From positions 223,578,246 to 223,642,245 of the forward strand of contig CM073590.1 of assembly GCA_037074705.1 (NCBI GenBank): 64,000 bases of DNA, read 5' to 3'. This DNA comes from Zhengitettix transpicula (taxonomy: Eukaryota; Arthropoda; Insecta; Orthoptera; Tetrigidae). A program made the translations under genes and the position numbers. This document shows, in pieces, positions 1 through 12,873 of the stretch (positions within the stretch are counted from its first letter, which is position 1; every line of letters begins with the position of its first letter). Under the pieces are notes generated by a model, which was given only the letters and a program-made list of their open reading frames with translations, did no database searches and was not told the origin of the DNA.

Positions 1-1021
1 TATGATAATTTAGAACGCCATTTAAATGTATTATTGTTGCGTATACTGAGAAATCAGCACTGAGCAGTCTTTTTGATCAAACTGTCATTTTTAATTGTCT
101 CAGATACAGGATAAAGCACTTCAGCTTAGTGTCGAAGAGGTTTACAACTGCCCCATGGTAATATCTCGATACTAATTTTCTGGAGAAATAGATTAAGCAG
201 ACACCTGACGACGTATATGCGTTCTTTAAAAAACTTGAAAAAGCTCAGCTCGTAGTACAAGGAGACATTACTGGAAAAATTATTTACTTACGTCGGTACT
301 TCAGTTATTAACAAATAAATTTGAATAAATGTGTAGAATATGGAAGTGGGGCTCAAAATATCTACGACTCTCGTGAAAAGGAAGAAATTATTGTATTACC
401 GGATTATAGCGTCGGTATTAAGTGGAGACTCAGTACACTTTCCTTAAACAAGAAATAAATCTCAAGCGTCTATGAAGATTTTCAATTTAATATGTTAAGT
501 CGTTTCTGAACTTCTTAAAAAAATAAATATAATTATACATATATATATATATATATATTGTAAAGAGTTTGAATAAGATCATCTGCATATGAGTTTACAA
601 CATTTTCAGGTAGTCGAACTTTAAAAAGCTGCTCTACGGACCTTGAAAATATTTAGAGCGGTAGCTGTAAAACATCGACGAAAGTAATGTCGGGCCCGTC
701 GCCCTTGTTTTGGAATACGAATGACAGTTCAGGAGCTTTACTGAAAATGTAGAACAATAACACGAAAATATTTAATAAAAGTCTATCTAATGTGTTCGTA
801 TTATGCATGATGTCGTGTCGCATATGAGGTCACATTGAATCAACTGCCTTTTTGTATATTGCCAAGAATAATTTATGCTTTGAAGCTCAGCGGACCTTCT
901 TGACACAAGTGTGACTTCCAGGAGAGTTTAGACTTGATTTTGGGCACGTGCAGGTCATCGCGTATAGGCTTCTGCGTTTGTCGTCGTCAACTGAGAGTAA
1001 TTTCTGATTTTTTGGGGGGAC
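1..1021. other. AT-rich non-coding sequence
   Basis: No open frame with recognisable protein content on either strand. The only structure I see is a TA microsatellite near 536-558. I see no RNA gene. Confidence 0.6.
536..558. repeat. (TA)n microsatellite
   Basis: About eleven uninterrupted AT dinucleotides. TA tracts recur through the window at 31.0, 39.2, 40.5 and 47.1 kb. Confidence 0.9.
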
Positions 1022-1236
1022 TTTTTTTTTTAGGGCAACAGGCTACATGAGGGTAATCCACGTTGGGCAACTCCCCTTTTATAGCATAGGAAGGGATTTG
1101 AAAGGGGGATGCGGAAGGGTAGAGGAAGGTAGCCAAGGGTTACTAGGGCCCCCGGGCTATATTTTAACGATCCTACCCGGCATTCGCCTAAAGAAATGCA
1201 GGGAAAACCCTAGAAAAACCTGCATCGGGCAGGCCT
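1022..1236 (-). mobile_element. Family A SINE-like element, 3' half only
   Basis: A T-tract (1022-1031) is followed by the family A end (AGGGCAACAGGCTACATG) and about 200 bp that match the copies at 15.1, 20.0 and 37.6 kb almost base for base. In the sense orientation, which is the minus strand here, it is the poly(A)-tailed 3' half. The 5' half, including the CCCACGCCCTTCC segment and the hairpin head, is missing, as expected from 5' truncation. A 72-codon frame (1047-1265) across it is not kept in other copies and is not a gene. Confidence 0.85.
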
Positions 1237-2400
1237 CATGTGAGGTGAATCAGTTGTTATCTTAATGAGGAGCCTGCGAGAAAAAGTTAGCAAATCAAAA
1301 CATACAAGACTATGGAACCCTGACTTCGTTTCGAGTCGTCGGGACTTGCGGCGCTGGACAACATACGATGGTTGTGTCTGCCTAATATCGAAATTTTAGC
1401 TACAATAATTGTGAATACAGAATAGTGAACGATGAAGCAAGTGTAATATCATAAATAAGTGTACCAAAATAAAATATAAAAATATAATAAAAATTTCTTA
1501 GTGTTAAGACAGGCCCAGGAGTTTGTTCTAAAAATTAAACTCTCCATTTCCTTATTATAAAACTTATGGTTTACAAAAATTACCAAAAAAAACCCCTAAT
1601 TTTAGGTAAAAGTGTCGATATTCAGAAGTTACGTGACAATTCTTCACAATGTAGCAAGCTGGTACTTCTCTCGGGGTCCCCGATCCAGTTCGCTTTCCTC
1701 AAACTAACTAATCTCTTTTCATCTACGCTACTAAGAACCTCTTCACTTTTTTAAACACCTTATTATTACATTCCTTCAAATGACATTTGTAGAAAAATAT
1801 ATTTTTTTTTGGAAAAAATATAGATACTTTTCAAAACATTGAAGGCAGTTTTATAAAAGGGAAATAGTTATGAATTATTACATAATCCATTACGGGTTAT
1901 AACATTTTTTTCCCAATAAACCACAAAACAAGGAACCCCGAGGAATATTATGGTGACAAATTAAATAGGTATACATAAGTTTTCTTCAATAATTTCAAAT
2001 TTAATATACCTGATGCATGATGTATTGTATTCCATCCCCCAATGTTTTTATCAGTCGCCATTTTAATAAAAAAAACTAATTAACAATTGCCTTTTGGTAA
2101 TCTGTTATCAAATATTTTTACATATCAGATTCTTGTTGAATTGAAATTTTTTAAAAATATATATGTAATTTTTTTTGTCCAGATGATTATGGTAATATTG
2201 CCGAAAGATCCAAATTACAAAATTAAATAATTTAGAGAGTTATTGTTTAGTTTTCCTATTAAAAAGACTGAATAGAACAATGAGGATAGAATACAAAAAC
2301 AATTATATCAAGGCGTAACTTGAAAATTAAATTATTTTTTGCGTTATAAAGGTGCAAAATTGACAGTACCTCCCGTTTTTTGGAAACCCTGTTAATATAT
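1237..2400. other. Non-coding, mostly AT-rich
   Basis: No supported gene. Just after the family A copy, at 1271-1280, lies GCCTGCGAGA. The same 10-mer occurs in the solo LTR at 39.89 kb, and close variants occur in the family A 5' head. The rest is A/T-rich with many short homopolymers. Confidence 0.5.
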
Positions 2401-3071
2401 ATCGAGAGCGGGATTGTGGCAAGGGCACAGTAGCAAGCAGCGCTGTGATGAAGTCGTTAATTGAAACGAGTGTTCGTCGCGCACGATCGGTCACAATACG
2501 CAGATGGCGTCGTGAGTGAACGAAGGCATTCCTTCATTACGTAATCTGCACGCACAAGGAGAGACACCGTTGCTAGAACGGTCTCTGTCACGCTTCCGTT
2601 ACACGTGTAACACAATGGAGCATTCAGGACGGTCCGACGTCGAAGCTTTCGGTGACGACGAATAATTCCCCCTTCCTCCAAGGGCGCCCACCTACCTCCA
2701 TTCACCTTGGCCCGAAGAAGCAGATGTGGGAATGAAGACACAACAGAGGAAACGGGAAATAAAAGGAAAGGGGGACCCTGCCAGTTCTTTGTTTCGAGTT
2801 GCATAACAGAAATCATCCGAACGATTCCAGTCTCTTGACTCGCGTAATGGCGTGGGAGGGAATTGTACGACACAACGCCAGCCATCCCAAAATCATACAC
2901 AAAATCCACTTCAGGAAGAACCACTACAAAGTGTAAGAGGATTATGGAGCACGAAGCATTCACTCCGACCAACGCCACACCCTTCTGATTCCCACTGTCT
3001 ATCCTTAGGTTTACACAAACACTGGTATCAGAGCTGTCCATGCTGTAGAGAAGTCTTCCCATAAAACACAA
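2401..3071 (-). other. GC-elevated block with a 200-codon open frame of unknown nature
   Basis: This block is visibly richer in G+C and CpG than its flanks. On the minus strand it holds an uninterrupted frame of about 200 codons, whose first ATG is near 3062 and whose stop is at 2457. The predicted product has a hydrophobic stretch around residues 30-52 (GVALVGVNASCSIILLHFVV), a basic stretch (RRHRKLRRR) near residue 140, and scattered Cys. I recognise no domain. Any CpG-rich stretch has fewer chance stops, so the frame may be incidental. It could also be an unrecognised exon, a promoter-type CpG-rich segment or a fragment of a GC-rich transposon. No splice or polyadenylation context stands out. 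Confidence 0.2.
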
Positions 3072-3329
3072 AAACTCAACACAAGCCTATTCTTCAGGAA
3101 TACAAATGTATGGAGCACAGATTAATCTGGAAATATATGTCAAAATAAACATAGAGGAGCAAGAAATTAGTGGGACAAATAATTAAAATATTCGACGACT
3201 GCAAAATTCTAGAACTATTAAAAAATACAATTCAATAGGTTATATTTTAAGTAACAAAAGTTTATTAGTGTTGTCTACATGCTTACTTCTTTATTCATCG
3301 GTGTGTCTATTCCCACTCCAACAAAATAC

Positions 3330-3945
3330 AAACCAAACAAACAAAATTCTCTGTTTAATATCAAATTCCTCCTGGTACCTTCGCACTCAGTTGTCCACAA
3401 ATACCTTGAAATTCCCCTAATCCCTGCCATAATTCATAAATCTACCAAGCTAAAATAGCTCCATCAACCATCCAAATCGCACCATTGAGCTGTTCTACAG
3501 TAACCCGCCCCCTCCTTCACAAAGTCGCAAACTAAAACGTAAACTCCCAATTGACATCATCCTCCCCCAAAATCACTCTGGTATTACCTAAATCTAGCCC
3601 CCTCCTACCAACTGGCACTACATACTCCCTAAATATCTGTTCTTTCCATCTTCCCCCATAACATCCTTAACGCTTTTCAAACATGAAGTTTCACCAATGA
3701 CCAGATCGATCGCTAACATCATGCCGGCTAATATGTTAATATGTGGGGAAACAAGTTAGTTGGTTTCTCTCGTCTCTAACTTGGAATGACAAGGGTCACA
3801 TCCAAGACCACAAGTTTACATATGAAATATTTACATATGTTTTATTTGTTTAATTTTTACAATTGTAAATACTTTTATTATATTATTATCACAACTGTAA
3901 AGTCTCCGGACTAAAAGTTAATTTTAATAATAAATAATTTCATCA
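3330..3945 (+). pseudogene. Decayed jockey-like LINE, ORF2 C-terminus plus 3' UTR
   Basis: Plus-strand translation, broken by stops and frameshifts, reads like the C-terminus of a jockey-clade reverse transcriptase. It has a Pro-rich segment followed by RKLKRKLPIDI near 3520-3560, comparable with LRRLKRKRQIDL in the fragment at 46.6-47.05 kb. The coding strand is strongly C-rich, as in that fragment. Downstream, 3865-3945 matches 49,740-49,815 closely (core AACTGTAAAGTCTCCGGAC), which marks a shared LINE 3' end. The segment at 3772-3820 also resembles 23,168-23,215. Jockey-clade elements are non-LTR retrotransposons. This copy has no functional frame. Confidence 0.6.
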
Positions 3946-4136
3946 GTGTCCGTGGTTTCATCGAAATCTAAAAATGAAGTAATTAATATTTTTCATCACT
4001 CAAATATTACTCGCTGACATTCAGAAATGATTATAAATCGTTTTAATAATAATCACGAATTAATTTCGATGAGTTTGAGTGACAGTAAAATGTGTTATCG
4101 TCGCTTCACAAGCGCTTGTCTAAAGGAAGACAGCGT

Positions 4137-4385
4137 TTTTTTGCAAGGAAATCCCTTTGAAAGTTGTCGGGCTCTCTGTACTTGTCCCACGCCCTTCCGA
4201 TGACTGGATTAGTTTCCTGTAGGGACGCAAAATTCCTGTCCTCATACCTCGACCAGATTTGGAGGCAGCTGGATGACTACTGTAATGGGAACGGAGAAAA
4301 ACCAGAGCTTCGGCGTCTTATTGGAACCTTAAGATGAGGGACAAAATGCCTCTTCCTACTCTCCTGAAAGGTTCCCGTCTGAAAA
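4137..4385 (-). mobile_element. Diverged family A copy, 5' half
   Basis: It matches the interior of family A (CTTGTCCCACGCCCTTCCGA, then a CCTCGACCAG block and a GGAGGCAGCTGG block) with many substitutions. It runs into the GGAACCTTA and CTCTCCT-type segment that precedes the hairpin head. It is older than the copies at 15.1 or 20.0 kb by eye. It abuts the T-tract of the next partial copy. Confidence 0.7.
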
Positions 4386-4595
4386 AGTTTTTTTTAGAGC
4401 GCCACGTTACATGAGGGAAATCCGCTTGTTGACATGCCCCTTTAATAGAAGAGGATGCGATTTTAAAGGGAAGGTGGAGAATGGAGAGTGAGGTAACCAA
4501 GGGTTAACTAGAATTCCCAAGCTACACTTACGGATCCCACTTGGCATGCGCCTAAAAGTGATGCAGCACAAACCCTAGAAATACTGCATTTACGT
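4386..4595 (-). mobile_element. Diverged family A copy, 3' half
   Basis: It begins with a T-tract (4388-4395) and a degenerate form of the family A 3' end (ACATGAGGGAAATCC). It continues through CCAAGGGTTAACTAG and ends at the CCCTAGAAATACTGCAT segment. It lies head-to-tail with the preceding partial copy and is followed by a third partial copy. It contains short frames (4318-4500 and 4508-4720, minus strand) that are by-products of the repeat. Confidence 0.75.
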
Positions 4596-4607
4596 GAGTA
4601 GACAGTA

Positions 4608-4710
4608 GACAGTAGATAATCCATATACTGGCCACTCCCAATCTTATAGCATAGATAAGAAACTGAAAGGGGGAATGCGGAAAGGTAGAGCAGGGAACAC
4701 ATTGATAATT
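4608..4710 (-). mobile_element. Third partial family A copy in the 4.1-4.7 kb cluster
   Basis: About 100 bp match the 3' terminal part of family A (GATAATCC, ACTCCC, TATAGCATAG, AAAGGGGGAATGCGGAAAGG). It is preceded by three imperfect copies of GTAGACA at 4598-4618. It breaks off at 4705-4710. Confidence 0.65.
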
Positions 4711-5989
4711 TTGTAATCAATTTATGATAACTCTAGTACGAGAAGGATTAAAAAGTAATTTATGCTCTGACAGTTGCAACAGCCATTGCTAGACGGCTTC
4801 AGACTGGACGTTTCATTCCATCCGTTACGTTCGTTATTTCCGAACACGTCTAATTTCACTTAAAAAAATACCTTGCGAAATATGATCGAACAGAAAAATT
4901 TTGAACATTAAATTAATGGCACGGGACTGAATTTTTGGAGGACCCTGACACGATGACAAGAAGCACTCAAAATACAAACGAAGAGAGGGCTTATACAAAG
5001 GACTGCAAACGCTCTTCATTATTTCATTACCTTCCATGTTACTTCGTTCTCCAATATAATATTTCTAATGTGTTAAGTTAAGTTTTCTGTCGGTTTCAAG
5101 TTCTTTTAGAAAAGTAAGGGAAAATAAATTCTCACGGAGAAGAATTCATTGTATCGTAACACTTTAGATTCGAGTATAATAAAGACAAAAAGAATAGAAA
5201 ACAGGATCTTTCCGCGAAAAACAATGGAGTCTTTCTAAGGGAACGGATCAGCTACTTCTGATATGTAAGCTTAGAAATTAAAGAAATCGGGACCGTGGTT
5301 GATGGAATTCACTGGAATACTCAACGCGGCGAATCATTCATTTTTTTCAGCGACTACCTGAAGGATAACTTCTGCCGTGCTTAGCTTTTACGCGTTTCTT
5401 TTACGTCCTTATAATTGATCCCTGATCCGAATCATATTATTGGCATTACTATTTCGTAGCAACTATTCGTGTCGATTTAACAGCCTATTCGCTGTTAACA
5501 TTAGAGCATGAAGATAAGACTTCTATCCTACGTGCTGTTAAACACGAAAGATCTTAAGCGAAATGTCAAGGATGCTTTGAACATAATTTTTACTTATGAC
5601 TGATATGTTCACGTAGTTGTAACGTTTTAGAGAACATCACCGAAGGCACTCACACATGTAATGTGCTGCACGAAGCATTCCAAAAATAGGTGACATAAAG
5701 AAATGAAATGTATCTGCTTTTGCTGATTTCAGAGATTCTCTTACATATTACACAGTCGAATAAAATTTAGTTGTTTAATTTATCGCTTTCCGTAATATTT
5801 GGATGATATAAGAATCTACATAAGCGAAACACGAGCTGCTGTAAATCTTATTACGGTTCTAGTATTGTTACAATTTTAACGACACCAAGGAAAGATTTAT
5901 AATGACGTCGCTGATGTAGACATGGTATCTGAAACTTTACTTAGGAGGTTCTTTTAGTGACAGGAGTGTTTTCCGCGTCGTGGCCTCTC
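4711..5989. other. Non-coding sequence
   Basis: AT-rich with short frames only, the longest being about 67 codons on the minus strand at 4834-5037. I see no recognised protein, RNA gene or repeat. Confidence 0.5.
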
Positions 5990-6310
5990 AACCTTTGACA
6001 GCATACGAAGGGGTGGAAAGGGGTGACTGGGGGCCCCCCGAACTGAGTTTTAGGATTCCACCCGGCAATCGTCTAAATGTGACGCACGGAAAACCCTCAG
6101 AGAAACCAGCATCATGTAGGCCTGTCTCTTGGAACTTGTCCCACGCCCTTCCCATAACGGGAGACCAGGGTTTGTTGTGGGGACGCAACTTACCCGAATC
6201 CATACCTCGACCAGATTTAGAGGGGCAGCGGGCCGACTGGTCTAATGAGAACAGCGAACAACTCTTACCACATGAGACCTCGGAACATAAACCCGTCAAA
6301 GCCAGCTTTA
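5990..6310 (-). mobile_element. Diverged family A copy, internal part
   Basis: It starts in the equivalent of ATAGCATAGGAAGGG (here ACAGCATACGAAGGGG) and runs through GGGGCCCC-like, CACCCGGCAATCG, CTTGTCCCACGCCCTTCC and CCTCGACCAGATTTAG segments to about 6300, all in the same order as the intact copies. It supports overlapping 149-codon (plus) and 120-codon (minus) frames. I treat both as chance frames in a GC-rich repeat, because other copies do not keep them. Confidence 0.75.
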
Positions 6311-6344
6311 CGGGGACAGCCTTTATTAAAGGTCCTTGGTTTAG

Positions 6345-7858
6345 AACCAAGGGCAGGAAAATTCCAATAGAGGAACTTAGCCCTTCCGGATTTAGTTTTT
6401 TCTCAGTTATTTTACTTAGACGACATTAAGGAACCGTTTCGTTAAAAATACATGGCAGTAATAAGACACTGAGAAATTTAGTTACGCCCATGGAAGTTGA
6501 TGCACTTGGTCAAATTTTTTTCTGTCAAATAGGTTTTTTTTTATAAATTTACAACATATTTTAATTGTTTAATAATATACATCTTAATATGTCCATAACG
6601 TAAGGGATGAATCATCTGCATTTTAGTTTATTTTATAAATAAATTCTAACGTATGGTCAATTTCCATTAATTATATTTAATTCAAGTCCGATAAAGTACA
6701 TTTTTTTAATTATAATAATTACTTTCGTTTAAATTGAAACAATTTGTAAAAAAGGAAATTTATCATCGATCCCCAATAGGCCCATGGGATAATATATAGA
6801 CCCCTTTTTTTTAACTTTCATGGACCCCGTTGGGAATTCCGGATCTATGCTATAACTTGATATGCTATCATGGTGCCAATAAATAGAATTTAAGAAAGTT
6901 GTTAGAATTTATGCTGTAGTTTCCAGAGCAAATTATTTTTGAACCTATGTGTCGCAACTTGTCCTTCCCGAATTTTTGTTCCAGGCTTCACAGTGTTAAT
7001 ATTGAGTGTTCGAGTTGATTCGAGTCTCTGAGCCGCAGACCGGAAGTCCCCTTCCTGCCGGGAGGATCCAGCCAACAGCTGCCGGGACCACCAATTCGGA
7101 ATTTAGTCTTTTACTATATTTACGGAGAGACAGTCGCTCCGATGCACTCAGAAAGCCGCCAGAGCGTCACAATAGTTTACTAGTGCGCGTCCAACAACCT
7201 CGACCCACATACTTCCTTCACATTCACACCTCAATGACAACCTTTAAACCCCGTCGCAAAACATCCTGAATCTCAGGTGGCCTTTGTGAGCGATAATTCC
7301 TGATAGCTGATAATTAATTTTAAAATTCCTTGGGAACGTACGACATTTATTGTAGTGATAATAGAAAAAGAATAGCGGCGTAACTCACGACTTAGTGGAT
7401 TAAAAAATACAATTATAAAATTATAAGTGTAGTAAAAAATAGTAAGAGAAGACAATAACTATAGCATGTAAAGAATAGAATCACTTATTTTGTAGGAGAC
7501 AAAGAATTCAACCACTCAATTTACTTTTGTCTTTTTTCCTTCTTCGCTTGCTACAAGTTGTTGACAACAAATTTTAAATCCATATTTAATATATATATAT
7601 AACCATCTTTAAAAGTCACAAAGTAGTTATTTTTATATTATTATTACAAATAAACTAACCAAAATGTCAGAAACCATTTAATAATTATTTAAAAAAAATA
7701 ACACAACGTTTCGTTCATTTTCTTAAAACATCCTCAAATACACAAATATAAAACCAACTTTGGTATATATGAAATCTATTTCTCTGCTGCATTGTACGTA
7801 AAAATCACATCCTTTTAGAAATTACTCTCTCAAATTTTATTATTTAACGAATTCAAAA
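6345..7858. other. Non-coding sequence with a short GC-rich island at 7000-7270
   Basis: 6345-6990 is AT-rich and featureless to me. The island at 7000-7270 is richer in G+C and carries an 87-codon plus-strand frame that opens with GTG and not ATG. Its product has no domain I know. 7270-7858 returns to AT-rich sequence. Confidence 0.4.
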
Positions 7859-7866
7859 GTAAATAA

Positions 7867-8177
7867 TTTATTAATTATAAGGTAAACATCCAAATACAGA
7901 CGAAAGAAGTGATGATATAAATATCAAAAATCGTTCTGGAAACCTTAAAGCATCCTTCAGGTGCTAAGAAAACTAAAAAACACAAGAGCTTAGGGCGACA
8001 CAACTGCACAATTTATTGTCAGCTGAATCAGCTTGTGTTTTTTTAGTTTTCTTAGAAGCTGAAGAAAGGAACAAGGTTTCCAGAAATTTTGTGTGGCATT
8101 TATATCATCACTTCTTTTGTCTGTATTTAACTATTTACCTTATAATTATTTTCAAAACAGGCGTATATTTTTCATTT
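7867..8177 (+). mobile_element. Family B foldback element with candidate 8-bp duplication
   Basis: The two halves are inverted repeats. The left arm (from about 7872: ATTATAAGG, AATACAGACGAAAGAAGTG, then TCAGGTGCTAAGAAAAC) pairs with the right arm ending near 8152. Both arms carry the family core (GTTTCTGG...CCTTGTTCC) seen in the other copies. An A/T-rich tail (ACAGGCGTATATTTTTCATT) follows the right arm, as in the 45.1-kb copy. GTAAATAA occurs at 7859-7866 and 8178-8185 and may be the target-site duplication. It is AT-rich and short, so it is not decisive. No protein is encoded. Confidence 0.75.
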
Positions 8178-8185
8178 GTAAATAA

Positions 8186-11100
8186 ATTATATTGATACCT
8201 GTAGAATTCATCTAGACCAAATTAGTTTTTTTTACTTGTGCAACTGAGGAGATTCCAGTAAAAGAAAATGAAACTTTACTATTTTTATCTCATTAATTGT
8301 ATTGACCTGTTGGCCGGTTTATTTATTGAGTGATTCAATTGATGCTAGATAAATATAACTCTTACTATTATTATATTTTTACCATCAATCCTTTTTTAAA
8401 AAAAAATCTGTATCCATTACAATATTAACAAGACTAATAAGATAATGGCAAATGTAGCAGAAAAACGCCGTGATAAATAATAACAAGAAAAACTACTTTG
8501 TCACTGTAAAAGATTATTATTATTGCATACTTAATTAAATTAAATAATATAACAGTTTTGATAAAATAGTATAATAATCTAAAAGTAAAATATTTTTCAA
8601 ACTACTTTATACAAATGAATGAAACCTTAATTGATGTTATCAGGACTTTTATTTATCAAATTATTTTTATGTTTAAATGTTAATGTTAGCAAATTTATAT
8701 TATAAAAATTGTCATCCTGTCACGTTGTTTCAACTCCACAGTTGACGGTTAGACCAAGAAACTCACCTGAAAAAGAGAGAGAAAGGCACATTAGTAAAAG
8801 AAACCGAGTACTGGAATATACACAAAAACGTGTCCATCCAATATGCTTAATATGTAAAATAAATATTAGTCATTGAGCCGAGAACCATTTCGTTTGCCAT
8901 TGAGAGGTAAATATACTTTGCCTAGGCCTACTTTACGTAACTTAACCCAGACATTTCAGACTCTGTACAGCGGAGAAGTGACGTCAAAATTTTGTATACC
9001 TCGGTCGAGAAAGTGACGTAAAGAAAATTAAGATAGAAACGACATCACATTCAACGATTGGGACCTCATTTCAATACAGATGGACAATAATAAGACTAGA
9101 CACAGAAAGGCCAGTTTGTATAAGACAATGCAATAAAGTTTTTTCAGATATTTCCTGTAACATTATAAAATCTCACAAACGAGGACTGATAGTTAACATA
9201 TGATGAACAACATTAGTAGCGTGCTAATGCTGAAGGGCTATTATAATAATTGATTTCTATAGTTCATTTATTTTTTCAAAAAAAAATCCTTTGATATAAT
9301 TATTTAAAATATTATATTATATTACTATTATTATTTTGTACACAAATGCGTTATATGAGAAATACTGAGATAATTTTTTCCATATTTCTGAGACACTTGT
9401 TTATCTACTGTCCAGTAATTAAAACTACCATTAATTTATCTCACCAAGCATGAATTATTGTAAACTTCCTTGTAAAACAATAGTTCGGTCTGTAAGTTTT
9501 AAAAAGCAAGTAATCTCGAATCCGTTATCCTTAGTATAAGAAATTAGATGAACTCTTCAACATAGCAAAAAAAAAAAATCCTATCTGCAACTGGAAATTA
9601 GTTCATTGGAGGTGGGCAAAGTAACGGACATCAGTTTTTAAGGTTGTATCTGAACCTAGAACTGGTTCCTTATCGCGGAAGTCATGAAACCTTTCAGCTT
9701 AACGTCCTCTATGAAACGTGCAACGCGGAAAATATACCACAAGTACCGTAAACGATTTTTCTTTTGCATAAAATAACCATTTAATGAAAAGATGATAGTT
9801 TCCGTTAAAATTTTACTTCACCAAGTGAAAAGTCACCTTCTGACCTTTTAAAATGACGAAGGCATTTTCATTGGACAGAACTAAATTCAAGAAGCTCGGA
9901 CACAAGGCTCATAATAAATGGTCAGCAGAACAGTCAAATTCATGGAGGGGGGGGCGGCGAATATTGCAATAAAATAACTATGCAATGTAATGGAATTGAG
10001 GTTCAGATAATCTATCAACTTTATTCTCTATTGTGATTATAATCAATGTTACACGTAGGTTAAATACAGTTGTCTTGTTTTAATAATTAATTATACTTGT
10101 AGTGTACACTGACGAAATTAATATTATTTATTTTATTTTCCGTAAAAATTGAGCAATTAATATTCTCGAGTCCGGACTGACCAGGTAATTGTTCGGAACT
10201 CGGGTAGTAAACGAAAGAAAACAGCCATTTGTGTGTGGCCTTTCTTTAAGAGGATTGTCGATAATCAATAAGGCACCCTGAAGGTATAAACATCTAACAA
10301 AACAAATCTCTAGTTCCAAGATTTTAGCTCGTACGTAAATATGAGCAGCAAGTACACCTTGAACACCATGAGTTCCCAGGGCCTTGGAATTAGCTATGTA
10401 ACCCCGTAGTGGGAGTTGACATTAAGATTTATGGGGACACTGATTCGATTCTCATTGGCTCGTGTCATCCATAATTAAATATATTGTGTGCGGAACATTT
10501 TGCCCACCAAGGTGTCGATGTGATCAGCAGATCAGGGGTTTTGGAATCGTTAAGTCGTGAATTAGCGGATAAAAGGAGAAGCTGGACAGTAATGTGGAAG
10601 GTACATAGTAGTTAATTAGTGATTGATGAACGACAATAAAGTAGAAGTTATATCTTATTATAAAATAAGTGATTGATGAGAATAGTTATAATATAAATTT
10701 GAATTGAACGAGCTCGTGATTCCGATATAAGAAGATTGTGCCACCCTCTTCCTGGAACGCGGAAACATCTCAGAAGACGAGGGATTGTGATGTTTCGGCT
10801 ACGAGAGGATCCTGATTACCTCCATGATCACCATAGAAGCGGTAAAGTATTGCTCCGTCAAATTCGGAGTCATAGAGCTACAGTTTAACATTCACTAATA
10901 TTTATGACCGCAGTATTTTGAACCAGCAATCCCCTGAGAAACGTGTCACTGGTTTTTTATGGATGCACATAGTGATTAGAGCATGAAAAGTATTGATTTT
11001 TTCTTTTTTTAAATATTGTTAATGGTTGTACTACTTAAAAATTCCCCAAAGAGTAATAAATCAGTACAAACAACGTTAGCACAAACCGAGATGAATTAGA

Positions 11101-12873
11101 AAGCTATTGAATTTAGTATTAGTTAAGTGTCTCTTTTCTCGTTCTCTCGCCCATACGTGACGGTTTAAAATTCACGTCACGATTACGCCATGGCTTATTA
11201 AGAGGTGAGGAAGCCCGTTGTGGAGACCGGAAGTGGATCACCCAGACAGGTCCTTGAGATGCACACGCCGAATGGGCGTTATAGAAAGCGGCCGGCGTCA
11301 CAATTCTTCACGCATGAACCAAGGCTCTTGTTTTACAAAGACAATGTACTATAGCATTGGGGAAGACTGTTGAACGATACGGTCACACGGATATTTTTTG
11401 AGCGGTAGTAAAAGTCTCAAAGGCGGTCACGAGCGGGTTTGAAAGCAGCGACTATTCTTTACATTCAAATTTATATGTTTGGACGAATACTTGTACAATA
11501 TTTGTGAAATACTATGTCACACAAAAAAAAATATTCAGTTTCGTAGCAAAGCTCTTAGCTAAAAGTTTCCCTCGGTATCTGGTACGGAACCCATTACATC
11601 TACTGGAACATTGAGGAGAAGAAAGTTTCTTGATTTAGAAAAATAAACCCTTCTTTGCGAATAATATCAAATAAAATAGTTAGTAGGAACTTTGGAGACA
11701 GACTATGAACATTTAATAAAATTATATTTTAAAACTAGCGTCGTGAAACCAAAAACTATTGTGAATAGCAGGATTTTAATTCATATTTTTTCCTTTAATA
11801 AATAACCATGGTTACAGCAGTGCCACCATTATCATTCGCCTGAATTGTCAAGACGAAAACGATTCGGATGAGTGAATTCGACATAAAAATGGCTGAATTA
11901 TTGAAATACGATTGTATAAGCATATAAAAAAAAAGTTCGGACGTAAGGGGTATTTCAATCACCTTTATTAATTTTGCGCCTTGTCAGAGAAACGTCCCCC
12001 AAAAAGGTTCCAATTTCACAATAATTAATTAAAAATAACAAAATAAGCATCGAAAAATAAAACTCCTAGTAATAAGCACAATAAATTGAACTGAGTATTT
12101 AACGAAAAATTTATTAAATATATTAAATGGTGGTGTAAAAAGTGCAACAATATAAGTAATATATGCAATAGGTATACAACCGATAACAAACAATTTTTTA
12201 GTATGGATTCCAACAGAATAGCGATACTATTAATTTTAAAAATACAACTAAATGAACAGAAAATAAATGACATAAATATACTAAAACCGGATAAATGAAG
12301 GAATCGGTGAGGCTCCGCGACTCCCAATTAGGGTGGGGGGGGGAATTGTCATTTATTTCTTTGTATTCGCGATTTTCCATCAAGAAGAATACGCTAATCG
12401 GGAAGCTTATTTTGTTCTGCGTGAAACGTGACACAATTTCGATGATCTATTGTTAAATACATGTGAGGGATAGAACAGGAAGCACGGATTGTGTTAAATT
12501 TTTCCAATAGATTCTTGACAAAACGGAATCTTCAGTGCCTATGAATATCTTCCCTTTCCGTTTGAAAAAGTGAATTACATGCTTCATCGCATTTAATCAG
12601 GGTGACGATATTTCCTGCGCACAAATGAAATTATATCGGATGATGCAGCATTTGGACTTCCTTTTCAAACATTTGCCCCGGACGTTCAAAGTAGATCAAG
12701 GGAAAGAAACATGCTATGTCACATAGTTAAAAAGAAGAAAAGGTTTAAGAGCAAGGCTGACATATTTACATGTACACGGGTTATTTAAAAGTGATCCTTT
12801 CGTAACAAGGAAGCTATCAAGCTCTACAAATGTATTATAATTTTTTTTGCATATTAATGAGGCAGATGACAAG
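8186..12873. other. Long non-coding stretch, no recognisable gene
   Basis: I read both strands and found only short frames of up to about 100 codons (12,025-12,327, minus, low complexity and Leu/Ile/Phe-rich), with no homology I can name. Small features: a G-run at 9951-9958, a near-duplicate of AGTGATTGATGA at 10,620 and 10,668, and a G-run at 12,337-12,346. A moderately GC-rich segment at 10,330-10,880 is unexplained. Confidence 0.45.

Noticed and set aside
5980..6429. 149-codon plus and 120-codon minus frames as genes
   Set aside because: Both lie largely in a diverged family A repeat. Equivalent positions in other copies are not open in the same frame.
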